A stretch of DNA of 64,000 bases, taken from NCBI GenBank assembly GCA_028023455.1, contig JAQFVV010006310.1, positions 496,001-560,000 on the forward strand, given 5' to 3'. The notes beneath the pieces are model-generated. The model did not search any database. It worked only from the letters and a program-made list of their open reading frames with translations, and was not told the origin of the DNA. Position 1 is the stretch's first letter; every line of letters starts with the position of its first letter. Made by a program: the position numbers and the translations under genes. Source of the stretch: Epiperipatus broadwayi (lineage: Eukaryota; Onychophora; Udeonychophora; Euonychophora; Peripatidae). Positions 11,889 through 23,142 of this stretch are shown here, piece by piece.

Positions 11889-13070
11889 TAGACACACATG
11901 ACGCTTGATGGCATTGTTTATGTGCTAAAACAAATAAAAATATCGTTTACTGCCCAACATTTTGTTGCAAAACAACATTATTTTCTAAAATGGAATAATT
12001 ACATTATACATTTCAGCATGTGTTGACATTTTTCAAACTAGTTTTAAACAATTTACGAACCAACATTATTTTTTAAAATGGAATACTTACAGTTTTAAAT
12101 TACAATGTAAATGTCAATGTGTAACACTGGAATGTGCAGGGGTGGAGACCGATGGTTTTTCTGATCCGAAGGATCGTCCAAAAGATGCAGTACTCTGATC
12201 AAACCAACATTACGATTTTCCAAAAAAAACATGCAATTTTAGTTGTCTCATAGCTGCTCTTTATCTGAAAAAAATACATTATTGTAAACATTATGGGCCA
12301 ACATTCTGTGAAGTATTTGTAAACAATTTACAAACCATTATTTTAATACATTGTACAGGCTTAAACCCACATTTATATATGCAACACATGCAGGATTCGA
12401 ACTCAGACCTGCACACGACCCAAGATGGCGCTGAGAGTGGTGGGTCATGTGAAGGTCTGAGTTCGAAACCATTATTTTATAAAAGATATGAATTAAATTT
12501 TTCTGAAATCGAATAATTACATTTTTAAATTATATTATAAATGTGCTGAAATGTGTAGTGCCAGGGACCGAAAGATGCAGTAGTCTGATCAAACCAAGCT
12601 TCTGCCTTCCAAAACAACGTGCAACATCAGCCATTTAATTTCTCTCATAGTTGTTCTCGCAAATATTCCCTTTCATGTAAATTCAGTGAAATTGTGCTTG
12701 TCCCTACAGTTTCGCAATTTTTTTCACTTTCCAAGCTGTGTAGGGAAGCGCGGCCACGGGTTTACAATTATTAGTATGTAATACTATATCAGGTAAGGTG
12801 TAAGATCATTACTTCACAGATTACATGAGTTATGATCAGTTTAATTCCCTACACCCTCACATGATACGGTAGTGATCTGTGAAATGTGCGCATTTGCATA
12901 GTGTCACGAAGCACATCAGTGGGCCGTAATATTTGTATACAATGCAATATAGGCCTGCAACAGCTAATATGGAACATCACTGTTCTATAGATCGTAAACT
13001 TTGGGCCACGTAAACGGTATTTTTATGTGTTTTAGCACAAACAACGCCATCAAGCGGCATGTGTGTCTAA
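11889..13070. mobile_element. Merlin-family non-autonomous element (copy B)
   Basis: Both ends begin TTAGACACACATG followed by nCGCTTGATGGC. The inverted match continues for about 60 bases (GCTAAAACA, ATAAAAATA and CGTTTAC blocks). No transposase is present. It shares interior sequence with copy A (12690-13070) and with copy C. It contains an internal direct repeat (about 12120-12260 and 12530-12660, both with GATGCAGTA.TCTGATCAAA) and a SINE-like insertion at 12390-12472. The strand cannot be set. Confidence 0.85.
12390..12472. repeat. Short inverted repeat holding a SINE-like end
   Basis: TTCGAACTCAGACCT at 12398 is mirrored by AGGTCTGAGTTCGAA at 12452, a 15-base perfect inverted match. 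The right half (GTGGTGGGTCATGTGAAGGT) matches the SINE-like copy at 14962-15005 and ends in a good pol III B box, AGTTCGAAACC. The insertion sits between the two internal repeats of copy B. Confidence 0.7.
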
Positions 13071-13169
13071 CCAACCAGTAAAGAATAAAGTTGTAAGGAA
13101 TAAATTTGGATATAGAGACAAATGAGAGGGAACAGACTTTTGGAATTAATGGAGAAAGAAAAATTGTAC

Positions 13170-14580
13170 ATTATGAATTCTTTTTTTTTCTTTTTAGAAA
13201 TAATATATAAAAGAAATGGATATAGACATATCCTTAACAAATTACCAAAGAACTTGGATCATATTTAGATTAACAGGAAATACGTTGTTTTTTTTATGAT
13301 TAAATTGTGCTAAATAGATTAATAGGAATTAATTAATAAAACGTAAATTGTAGCAACAAAAAGGACTTGGAAATACTTCTAAAATGTTAAGTCTTTGAAA
13401 ATGATATAGATTTAGATAAGATTTATTAAAAAATAATCGATATTGTAAGTAATTCTGTAGATAAAAGCAATTCAGAACTAAATCCATTTATTGAGAATAA
13501 AATATGCAGGAAAAAAGGAATCCTTATGAAAATAATTACAAGTGATTCATTTAAAAGGATTACATATAAAATTCTGTAGAATAATATGGAAATGGCAAGA
13601 AACTGTATAGAAAAGAATAAGACTCTTAACAATTAAAAATGTATTTTTGGTATTGGAATGAAAGTTATTGCAGTAATAAGAAGGAAAAAAGTTAACATGA
13701 TTATTAAAAATATCAATGACATTATGAAAAGAGTGAAAGAATTTACAAAGAACTATATAGTAATAAAAAACAAGAAAGCAAATTAAGGATACAGTAATAA
13801 TATCATTTGAAATATTACATATTCTTAATTAAGATAAGACATATTAAAATTTTTACAAAGAATGGAGAAGTTTCAGGGAATATTGGAGTTATATAATTAT
13901 TTTTTAAAAATCACTTGAAGAATAGAAAATTGTTAATAAAATATAAATAATAGAATATTCTAACTATTTGGAAACATTCAGTAGAGATATTGATGATATT
14001 TAAGAAATTGAAAAACTTATGAGCAATTGTTAACTTCTCAGTTTTCTGTCATTTGCATATGTTTACCAAGATTGTTATAATAACCATAAATAGAGAACTT
14101 TGAAGTTGAGACAAAATCAAAACAGATTGGATTTAAAAATGGCATTGGTGAATATGAGCTGTTTTGCATTGAATTCTTAGATTACAAGATTCTATAAGTA
14201 CGTATGATATGATTAAAGGTTTAGAACATCTTATCATCAATTCAGGATATTGCCAAATTGTTAAGAATGTTTATCAGAGTAAACAAGGGGTGAGTACTCT
14301 TAATTGATGACACTGAGAAGATTAAACTTTGATAAAGGATTATGGGAGAGTGATTTCATCTCCCCAAATATTTTATAGCTGTTTTGCTTAAAATAGTTTG
14401 AGGAGTAAAATTGGAAGCAAGGCAATAAAAATAGAGATTATTTTAATTACATATGTGCAAGTAATATTTAAAAAAAAAGAAAAGATATAATATTAAAAGT
14501 GTTATCAAATGAAAGCAAAAAGATAAGATTAATAATATTTAAAAAGATAATGTTTCATGGTTTTTTTTAAAAAAGAGAGA
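13170..14580 (+). mobile_element. Heavily decayed RTE-like LINE relic
   Basis: The plus strand is purine-rich and gives many short broken frames, like the better copy at 42890-45200. The clearest shared block is near 14340-14400, where 'GDFIS' and 'AVL.K' type residues (after the conserved G-V-x-Q-G block of RTs) align with 44415-44480. A block near 14270 ('VYQSKQG') fits the bases just before it. No intact domain remains. Confidence 0.55.
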
Positions 14581-14961
14581 ATATCAAAATTGATAATAAT
14601 TAAAAATGAGATCTTTTATAAATTATGAATATTGGTGGGAAAAGTGAATAAAATTAATCACAGAATTAAACTTGGATATTGTGGCTTTGGTGTTCTGCAA
14701 TGCTTATTTAAAGATTGTAATTTGAGCATTAATATAAGAGCTCGTTTAGAAATTGTACAGCAAAGTTTGGAGAGATATATGTTAGAATTATTGCGGAGGA
14801 ATTGAAAGCAAAATACATGTATGAGTGAATACAGAATGTTATTTATATCACTGAAATAATTAAGAGAATAAAGTGAAGCTGGATTGAACATCTTACTAAA
14901 AGATATGTCATAGCTGAAATACACAGGCTTATATATACCTGTGTCTATATATGTAATAGAT

Positions 14962-15112
14962 AGGGTATGAGCACAGACTTTCACATGACCCACCACTCTC
15001 CACACTATCTCATAGCACAGATACACCTGAACACACATGTCGAAAAGATAAATAATCACCAATATACGTATTTCATGCTAAACCAGCAATCATCAGTAAT
15101 GAATACCCAATT
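14962..15112 (-). repeat. SINE-like repeat copy 4
   Basis: Starts 'GCACAGACTTTCACATGACC' and continues through 'CAGATACACCTGAACACACA' and 'AAAGATAAATAATCACCAAT' to 'CAGCAATCATCAGTA'. The first part differs from copies 1-3 but matches the fragment inside Merlin copy B (12430-12465), so two subfamilies may be present. Confidence 0.7.
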
Positions 15113-16013
15113 TTTAAACTAAATTCTACTCAGGATTGGCCTGTGCTTTACAATATACATTTGTTCACATGTGACATGCGACTTTTGTATTACTGTTCTA
15201 TTTTTATAAAAAAAAAAATCCAATATATTATAGATAAATAACATTTTATTTTATTTTTTTCATAATATTGTTTTGTAGAAAAAATAAATTTTAAATATTG
15301 GTTACTTTAATAAAACTTATTATAATTTGATTAACAAATGTCAGATTTTCTTCATTCACAACTTTGACATCATTCTTGATCATCTTGCTTTCAATAGAAT
15401 TTTAATATTTGGTCTTACGGTTATAAATGAAGTCAATATAGCACTTTTCAAATTTGTATCAGTCAAATGTGATGTCATTTTGTTTTTATCAATTTCATAA
15501 TGAAAATAATTTTTATAAATGACCAAACTTCAAAGTTTATAAAGTATAAACAATTATGAAATGAAAGTTAAAATTATTATGAACTTGCTCGGGATTTGTC
15601 GCATCAAAGATAGATATAACAAGTATCAAACTTATAAATATAGAATGCAGCAGAGCAATTTTTTTTTTTTAGTTTAGTCTCATTGAATTTGAATTTTTTG
15701 ATATAATTTTTTTTTTTTAATGAGTATTAGTAAAAATTGTTTTTTGATTATAAAGTATTGATTTACAAAAATCAAAGTGTAATTTTTATAATTTAGGCTC
15801 TGATATGCAAAATTTAATCCCAAAGTGAATCACATTTAATGTATATACAATAGGTTGGTCATTTTTATTCTGGTAGATATTGAGAAATGTAAAAAGAGAT
15901 CATATGTGAGATGGATGTTGAGATAAGAAAGTTTTCTGATATGAGTCGAGAGGTTTTGCATCAGAAGTAAAATAATCTAAGGAAATTTTTGTCTTGCTGC
16001 ATATTGATAATAT
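15113..16013. other. Intron stretch without clear features
   Basis: AT-rich with T runs around 15660 and 15705; nothing else recognised. Confidence 0.5.
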
Positions 16014-17080
16014 GCATTGGATCCTAAGACCTAGGTGCAGGGCTCTCAAATCCAAAGCTCCTCTGATGAAACCCACAATCTAGAAACTAGACTGGGGATG
16101 TTGGATGAGTAGGCACTAGATAGGGATTTTATGTACAAATCTTCTTGCATCCATTGATTATGAAGGCTTGCACTTAGTGACACTACTGTATGGAAAAGTT
16201 GGTACTCTTATTCATAGCATGTGTGTGCATATGAAATGATCATCATGTGCTGTTTTGATGGTTTTATACCTATTCTACCCATAGGATAATGGTGATTGTG
16301 GTTTTTGAAAACCAAAGACATCAAAATGTATAGATGCAGAACTAAGTTCTGATCTATATAACTATACAAGTGAATGAGCTTGAGTTAGAAACATTTATGA
16401 TGTTTTTGTCTTGGGTTTTTAGCTTTATAGTTAACAAGTAGCTAAAAACACATGGCTGTTGGAGGATTGCCTTGGATTCTAAGATCTAGGTGCAGTGTTC
16501 TCAGATCCAAGATGAAAGCCACAAGCCTAGGAACTATTCTGGGAATGTTGGATGAATAGGCACTAGATAGGGATTTTATGTTCTAACCTTCCAGTACCCA
16601 TTGATTATGAAGGCTTGCACTTGATGGCACTACTGTATGGAGAGTTTGATACTCTTGTTAATAGCATGTGTACGCATATGACTTGGTGATCATGTGATGT
16701 TTTGATAGTTTTATATCTATCCTGCCCATAGGATAATGTTAACAGTGGTTTAGATACTGAACTGAGTTCAGCTCTATATAATTATATAAGCAAATGAGCG
16801 GGGGGGGTGTGACATGCTGTTTTAATCTCGGGCTCTTAGCTTTATAGATAATTAAATAGGTAAAAGGTGGCTGCTGGAGATTTGCACTGGATCCTAAGAT
16901 CTAGGTGCAGTGCTCTCAGATTCAAGGCTCTTCACTGATGAAAGCTAGAAACTAGTCTGGGGATGTTGGATGAGTAGGCACTAGATAGGGATTTTATGCA
17001 CATACCTTCCTGCATCTTTTGATTAAGAAGGCTTGCATTTTGTGGTATTACTATATGGAGAGTTTGGTACTCATATTGAT
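16014..17080 (+). repeat. Tandem array of a ~455-bp repeat (2.4 units)
   Basis: Units begin at 16017, 16472 and 16887, each with TTGGAT(C/T)CTAAGA(T/C)CTAGG or its close variant, followed by 'GGATGAGTAGGCACTAGATA', 'AGGGATTTTATG' and 'CTATATAA..ATA.AAG'. The spacing is 455 and then 415; the shorter unit lacks ~30 bases around the CCAAAGACATCAAAATG segment. Units differ by visible substitutions. The third is cut near 17080. No open frame is shared between units. Confidence 0.9.
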
Positions 17081-18147
17081 AATAATTGAAAACAATAAAA
17101 TTGGATGTTAAAGTCCCCAGTAAGTTTAAAAAATAGATTTCCTTTGAGACATAATAAAGCTTTTTACTGTTAACTAAATTTGAACAAAGATTCTACAGAT
17201 GTGTGTTTTTACATGTAAAAAAAAATAATTAGATGATTATTTTTAGGAGATCAGATGTGTAATCATCAAAGATGGAGTTTGATCTATGAATTTTCAGTCT
17301 TGTTGACATGTTAGAACTGTTATAGAATTCTCAGAACATCTTTTATATAATACCAAATAGTTATAAAATTCTTTACTGAGAAAAATGTAAGAAATTTTAA
17401 GAGTTTTATCAGGTTGTGACTTTGTGAAATAAATATTCTGTTGAGCATTTGATGAAAGCTAATGTGGTATTCTTTGGATTTGTTTACATCTTCTTTTTAA
17501 TGGCAAGACAAAGCATTATAGAAGTGATAAAAGCCTTTTGCAAAAGTTATTCAGCTTTGAAGAAATATGAATAAGTATTTATCGTTGATGTTGAAATCAT
17601 TATTGTCAGATTTTTGACTATTTGCATTTCCCACATAAATTGGAATTGAAAGTCACTTTATACATAAATTGATAACAGGTAATCAATTTTGATAATAAGT
17701 TTTCCCATTGTTTTTTTTTTTAATGTTTCAAATTATAGCATTAAATGTTTTCTAGTTAAATTGAACAATTTATCTTTTTTATAAATGTACTGTTGTATTC
17801 ATTTAACATTCTTATCCATTGTTTTGATTTCCTTATTTAAGTCATTCTACTCCTTTATATTAGTCATATTTTTTAAAATTTGACTTTTTCTAAAGAGAAT
17901 CTTGGAAATTTCAGATATCTGAAAAAAATTGCTAGTCAGTCGAAACTATCATATTTTAAATAAACACATTATGAGGTTAATTTTTTTTTGTAAAAATTTA
18001 TCACAATAAGTTGCATCACCTCCTTACTGAACAGTTTCAATTTTATATTTTTGCATTTTTAATTTCTTTTGCTTTTATTTATTTATTGCCTTGTTAGCAT
18101 TTGTTTTTGTATTATTGGTAGCAATTATTTCTGTTACAATTTGATTT
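17081..18147. other. Intron stretch without clear features
   Basis: AT-rich; nothing recognised. Confidence 0.5.
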
Positions 18148-18424
18148 TTAATTTTCATTCTCCTTTGATATAATTTTTTGGGTCGCTAAGTTTTACAGAA
18201 TTTATCATTGCATATTTATATTATATTCAGTAACCACTGTTAATTTTCATTCTCCTTTGATATAATTTTTTGGGTCGCTAAGTTTTACAGAATTTATCAT
18301 TGCATATTTATATTATATTCAGTAACCACTGTTAATTTTCATTCTCCTTTGATATAATTTTTTGGGTCGCTAAGTTTTACAGAATTTATCATTGCATATT
18401 TATATTATATTCAGTAACCACTGT
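18148..18424. repeat. Three identical 92-bp tandem repeats
   Basis: Units start at 18148, 18240 and 18332 with TTAATTTTCATTCTCCTTTG and end in CAGTAACCACTG. By eye the three copies show no differences. The unit includes TTTTTTGGGTCGCTAAG, and encodes nothing evident. Confidence 0.95.
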
Positions 18425-18867
18425 TTTTTTTCTTCTCTTAAATGAATTACATTTTTAATAATATGGGCATTTTTTGATTTTATCAACACAATTCATTTAC
18501 TTGGAGATTTGCTGATATTAGATTTATTTAATACTGGGAAGAAAGACAGAATTATTTTTGTTATTTGGTTTATAAATCTAATGTAAAATTCTGTTCTATT
18601 TTGGTTTTCATAAATTTCCAGACTTTTTTTTTAAGCTATAATAATTAGTCTTTTATTGTTTCTTTAATCATATGTTTTCAAAAGATTTTGACTTAAGCTT
18701 TATTTTTTTTGTCATAGATTAACATTAGTATTTTGTATATAAAACACATAATTATTATTATTTTTAAAATAAATTTTCAAAGCACATCTGATCTCTGGAA
18801 ACTGATATTAATCATTACTGTACTCTGGAATTAAATGAATGATATACTATTTAATTTATAAAGCGCA
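18425..18867. other. Intron stretch without clear features
   Basis: AT-rich; nothing recognised. Confidence 0.4.
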
Positions 18868-19135
18868 AACAGTATTTGAAATTAAACTGAGAGACTGCAA
18901 ACCTCTCGCGCTTATTAGCCAATCAGGTGTTATAGCGATCAAATCGTAAATACAAGACAGAGAATTTAGGAAGAGGGCATCCACCCTCCTCTTAACTTGT
19001 CTTTCTATATATCCAAGCCAGTCTGAAGTATTTAGATTTAAAAGCGTGAATCTTCAATCATATTCACATTTAACTCACTGAGTTTAAATTACAAACACGT
19101 AAAACCCAATCTCAGATATTTCTATTTTAGAAATA
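18868..19135 (+). repeat. Diverged relative of the 34-kb foldback unit
   Basis: It shares the order AAGCG(C/T)AAACAG, AGCCAATCAG, AAGCCAG, a GTGAA...TTCACATTTAA block, AAATTA.AA.ACGT and a final AAATGAAAT...TAT.AA with 34025-34380. Overall identity is low, but the blocks and spacing agree. It is a single unit without the inverted half. Confidence 0.55.
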
Positions 19136-19974
19136 AATGAAATCAATTTTATCAATTGCACTTAAGAAAAAATTATATTAAGCTGTATATTTTTTTTTTC
19201 AAGTAGCCAACTCATTGTTAACTGAACTAACTATCCAATATTGGTTGGTTATTGGGTATCTATTATTGTTAATGACATAACAAAAATGCTTGGTTCATAA
19301 TCCAAAATGTATGATTGTCGTATATAACATTCTTGACTGGCAGGGGTATGGGCTGGTGTCTTGAGGCCATGGTTTACTTTTACTTGTTTAATGTAATATA
19401 AAATGGCAGTAATGATATCTAATATTTAATGCTTCTATTTTCAATTATTTAAATATAGTTCGAATTATAATTCTCTATTCCCCAACATGTTTAAGTCATA
19501 AAAAAAAAAATTACCTTAGAAATTATTAAGAATTGATTTTAAACCTAAATGTAATAACTTGTAACATTATTTTAATTTTAAAAAAGACAATATGCATTTA
19601 TATTTTATAATTCCATTATATATTAAAAACAAAAAGTACAAGTGGTCCTCATTCATCCCATTTAATTAATTTCAGAAAAATTTCATGATAAATTTGCAAA
19701 ATTATTTAAGAAATAATAGATAATAACTTGTAATTAAAGTCATGACAATAAAACTATATAATTATATATATTGAGATATAAACAATTTTTATCTATATAT
19801 TTTTTTAATTTTTAAACTATAGAGCAGACTGTGTATATGTTTGTAATATATAATGGAGTCCCCGGATGCATCATATTTTATTCCAAAATCCCTAAATGAT
19901 TGCATGAGTTAGCAGATAGAAGTTATGCTTTGTTTCCATGTACTGTTCTATATTTTTATAGTATTTTTTAATTA
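19136..19974. other. Intron stretch without clear features
   Basis: AT-rich; nothing recognised. Confidence 0.4.
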
Positions 19975-20310
19975 GAAGAACTATCTTATATTAAATGGGA
20001 CATTATTGGACTTTATGAAGTTAGAAAGGTGAAGAGACAATTGATTTAAAAAATAGACATGTACTCTACTATAAAGGCACAAATATTGGAAGTACAAGTG
20101 GAGTAGGAATCATTATAAATAAAAAGTGGAAGAACAACATTGTGGAGATTGATTGTGTATCGGACATAGTGGCAAGATTAATTATTCAACTTAAAACAGA
20201 TACCAAATGCAGATAATTCCAGTTTATGCCCCAACAAGTTCTCACAGTGATGAAGTACTAGAAAATTTTTATATGAAAGTACAAAAGGCTTTTGATCAGG
20301 GTATTTTTTT
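19975..20310 (+). mobile_element. Fragment of RTE-like LINE endonuclease
   Basis: Pieces in shifting frames read 'KWDIIGLYEVR', then a G-V-G-x-x-x-N-K-K-W block ('INKKWKNN'-like), 'MQIIPVYAPTSSHSD' and 'ENFYMKVQKAFD'. This is the order of the APE endonuclease N-terminal half in RTE and related LINEs. The same blocks appear in the longer relic at 43000-43200 (tested on 'TSSHYNEEVKDFYMNVQNAF'). It stops abruptly at about 20310, where unrelated sequence begins. Confidence 0.75.
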
Positions 20311-20912
20311 AATATGCATACATGGAAACAGTAAGATTCGAGTTTGAATCTTAGTTTCACCTGTTCTATCGTCTTTCATCCCACTACTTCCATCCTACCT
20401 AAATTTAAACTTTAGATATTGGATTGTGTGTGTATAACGATTTTAGGTATACATATGTAAGCGTCTCTTTAAATGCATCATTAATATATACATAGTCTAG
20501 TATCGCATATAAATGTTAGATCAAAAGAATGTTTATTTAGATAATTTTAAAACTGATCTTTAAAGCTATATAGCATTTATATCATTATTTATTTTGTCAA
20601 TTTGCTTATAATATTATTAAAATAATCTTATATAAATCGGTTTAAATTTACAATTTTAAAAATATATAAATCTTTATTATTGTTAAATATTTGCAAAGTT
20701 ATGGTGAGGATAGACAATAGATTACTTAGAAATTTGCCTAAAAGTTCTTAATTAGCTTCAAATGTAAAATCTGTATTATAGCTTGTAATTAGATCAACAG
20801 AAATGTACAAAAATAATGTTCAAAACAAATTTAAATAAAAGAGAAAGGCAATGTTCAGATTTGATTTAAAAATGTAAAATTCTTTACTATTGAATTAATT
20901 CACTTGAGGGTA
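20311..20912. other. Intron stretch without clear features
   Basis: AT-rich; nothing recognised. Confidence 0.4.
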
Positions 20913-20987
20913 TTGCAGATCGATTGCAGGCATGGACTAGAGAGAAAAACATCTGGACTCAATACGCCATGTGTGATCGATCTGCAA
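20913..20987. repeat. Compact inverted repeat (hairpin)
   Basis: TTGCAGATCGAT at 20913 is complemented perfectly by ATCGATCTGCAA ending at 20987. CATGG and CCATG then pair after a short internal loop, leaving ~35 unpaired bases. It could be a hairpin RNA, a cruciform or the relic of a small foldback element; nothing distinguishes these. Confidence 0.7.
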
Positions 20988-23142
20988 ATTTATAGACAAG
21001 AAGCAGAACTTGTATAAAAAGACAAAAACTTGTACTTTTTTTTTTTTTTTTGGGTAGTACAATCTTGTCACTGCTAGTGATGTTTCTTATAACTGTTTTG
21101 ATTTCATTTTGCAATGACTGAGGGGAAGGCAGACGAGCTATTCTCCTCTGGAGAATAGTCTAATATATGCCCGAATCTCCATACTGCCAATCCATAAACT
21201 GCGCTATGTGATAGAAAATGCTGTCAATCTAAACTGAAATCTTAAAACCAAAATAGCAAGGAATGAAAAACTGCTGCTGTATATATAAATGGACAATTCA
21301 TACAGGTAACCTGTATGGACAATTCATACAGGTAACCTGTATCCAAGAACTCTAGAGTACTCTAAATCTTTCTTTTAAAAACTATAGCTATTCTAAATGA
21401 CTTATTTTATTTTTTGTTAATGTATTTAAATTCTGTAAACTGTTCATTTGTATTAAATAACTTAATTAATCCTTTATCTGTCATCTTGGGTACTTATTTT
21501 ATATTTTATTTTTTCTCTTTATTTATATAATGCAATGCCTAGATAATTTCCGACCAGGCTCCCCCTATTCTGAATAATTTACTGTAACTAAGAGCGACCG
21601 CCATATTGTGCAGTCTATTAAAATAGAATTATTAACCCCCTTCTTTTTACACTTGATAAACTGCCAGCTCGGAAATTATTCCAATCTTATTATATGCAAT
21701 GGCTTATTTAAATGATAAATGCGTATTATACTGGTCTCAATGGTTTTTTATCTCTAACAATTTTAGTTATTTATTACAATGATTTATCTATGTCTTGAAA
21801 AATACGCATTTGGTATTTACCTTGGTTAGTTATCAATATGAGTGTGCCACGAGTAATTGAGTGGCGGATATATTAATTAGCAATTGTAATAATAGCATGA
21901 TTTCCCCAAAATTCCCTTATTGTATTTAAATTAGGTTTACTTATTCCGTTAAACCAAATAAATGTTATTTGAGAGCATAAATGAAATTTTAAATTAATAA
22001 ATGTGGACATTGGGGGAATGAGCCATTAAATTTAGAGCGTAATTTTAAAGGAAAGTTCTGATTTTAGATTAACGTTTTAGATATGTGTTACAATTTAGAG
22101 ATGTGATGTTTTCTCCTTAAGCCTTGGATTTCAAATAGATACACAGTGATTATTGTTTTATCGTTTCCCATAAAGCGGACATAGTTACATGTTTCCATGG
22201 GCACTCGATCTTGTCACGCGGTCAAGAAGTAACAGCGGCATGGTTCCTTCACCTGATTACACTAATGTGACCATTCTTAAATGGGCCATCCAGCATGAAG
22301 CCAGCCCATCATTATTTTCATATGTTTCATTGGCTCCCCAGTTTCAAAGTACTGCACCTCGAGTTTATCACATTGCATCTCTATTAGTACCACCTATCCC
22401 TCTTATATTTATTTATTATTCATTACGTCTATGACTCCTTCCAATAATTTACATTGTCGTTCTTAAATAAAATGTCCTTATTAGTTTAGTTATTTTATTA
22501 ACTGTACTGATTATTATTGCAAATTAAGCTTGGTTTGTCCGCAACTGCGGTCATTATTATAACTTAAACCTCGTATTATAATTGACATCACTATTCTCAT
22601 AGGCATGATGTTATAAAATTTTGTACTCACTAATACCCAGATGATCAGATAGTAAACATCCTGTAAATAATTATTCAAAGCCAATTGTAAATATGAATGG
22701 TCTCAGGAATAATAAACACCGATACCAAATTCTAGAATCATGTTTAGTGTATTTTATATAATTAAAATTTAATGTTTTATTATATGTCTGCCGTCATATG
22801 TCTATTTATTCTGACACATGGTCATACTATTATATTATCTCAATAAATAGAGTATTAGATATAAAATAAAGATCATTAATATGTTACTTTTAAGGATAGA
22901 GTCTCTTGTATCTCCTTGACCCCCATGCCTAAAGAAAGTTTTGTAGAGTAGCATCAGATACATTGTCACGTAGTATGTGTTGTGAACCCGGCTAACTAGA
23001 TTCGAACTCAATACTGGTGGTAGTTTACCCTACCTATGGTGCTGCTTTTCGGGTTTGGTGGTTGGATTCTGCAACATGTTAACGAGACACACTTATCCTG
23101 ACCGTTACAATATATATATATATATGGGGGGTGTAGAAAGTC
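20988..23142. other. Intron stretch, mixed composition, no gene found
   Basis: Parts of 21100-23100 are less AT-rich than their surroundings. The 81-codon open stretch at 22189-22434 has no recognisable motif. A B-box-like GATTCGAACTC (reverse sense) occurs near 23001, in a stretch that might be a SINE or LTR end, but no second copy was found. At 21286-21341 a ~26-bp unit containing ATACAGGTAACCTGTAT is duplicated in tandem. Confidence 0.4.
21286..21341. repeat. Tandem duplication of a palindromic ~26-bp unit
   Basis: ATGGACAATTCATACAGGTA followed by ACCTGT occurs twice in a row. Each copy contains ATACAGGTAACCTGTAT, a palindrome except at its centre base. Confidence 0.85.

Noticed and set aside
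22985-23100. Possible tRNA or SINE on the minus strand (GATTCGAACTC)
   Set aside because: Only a B-box-like word is present; no cloverleaf pairing, proper A box or second copy was found.
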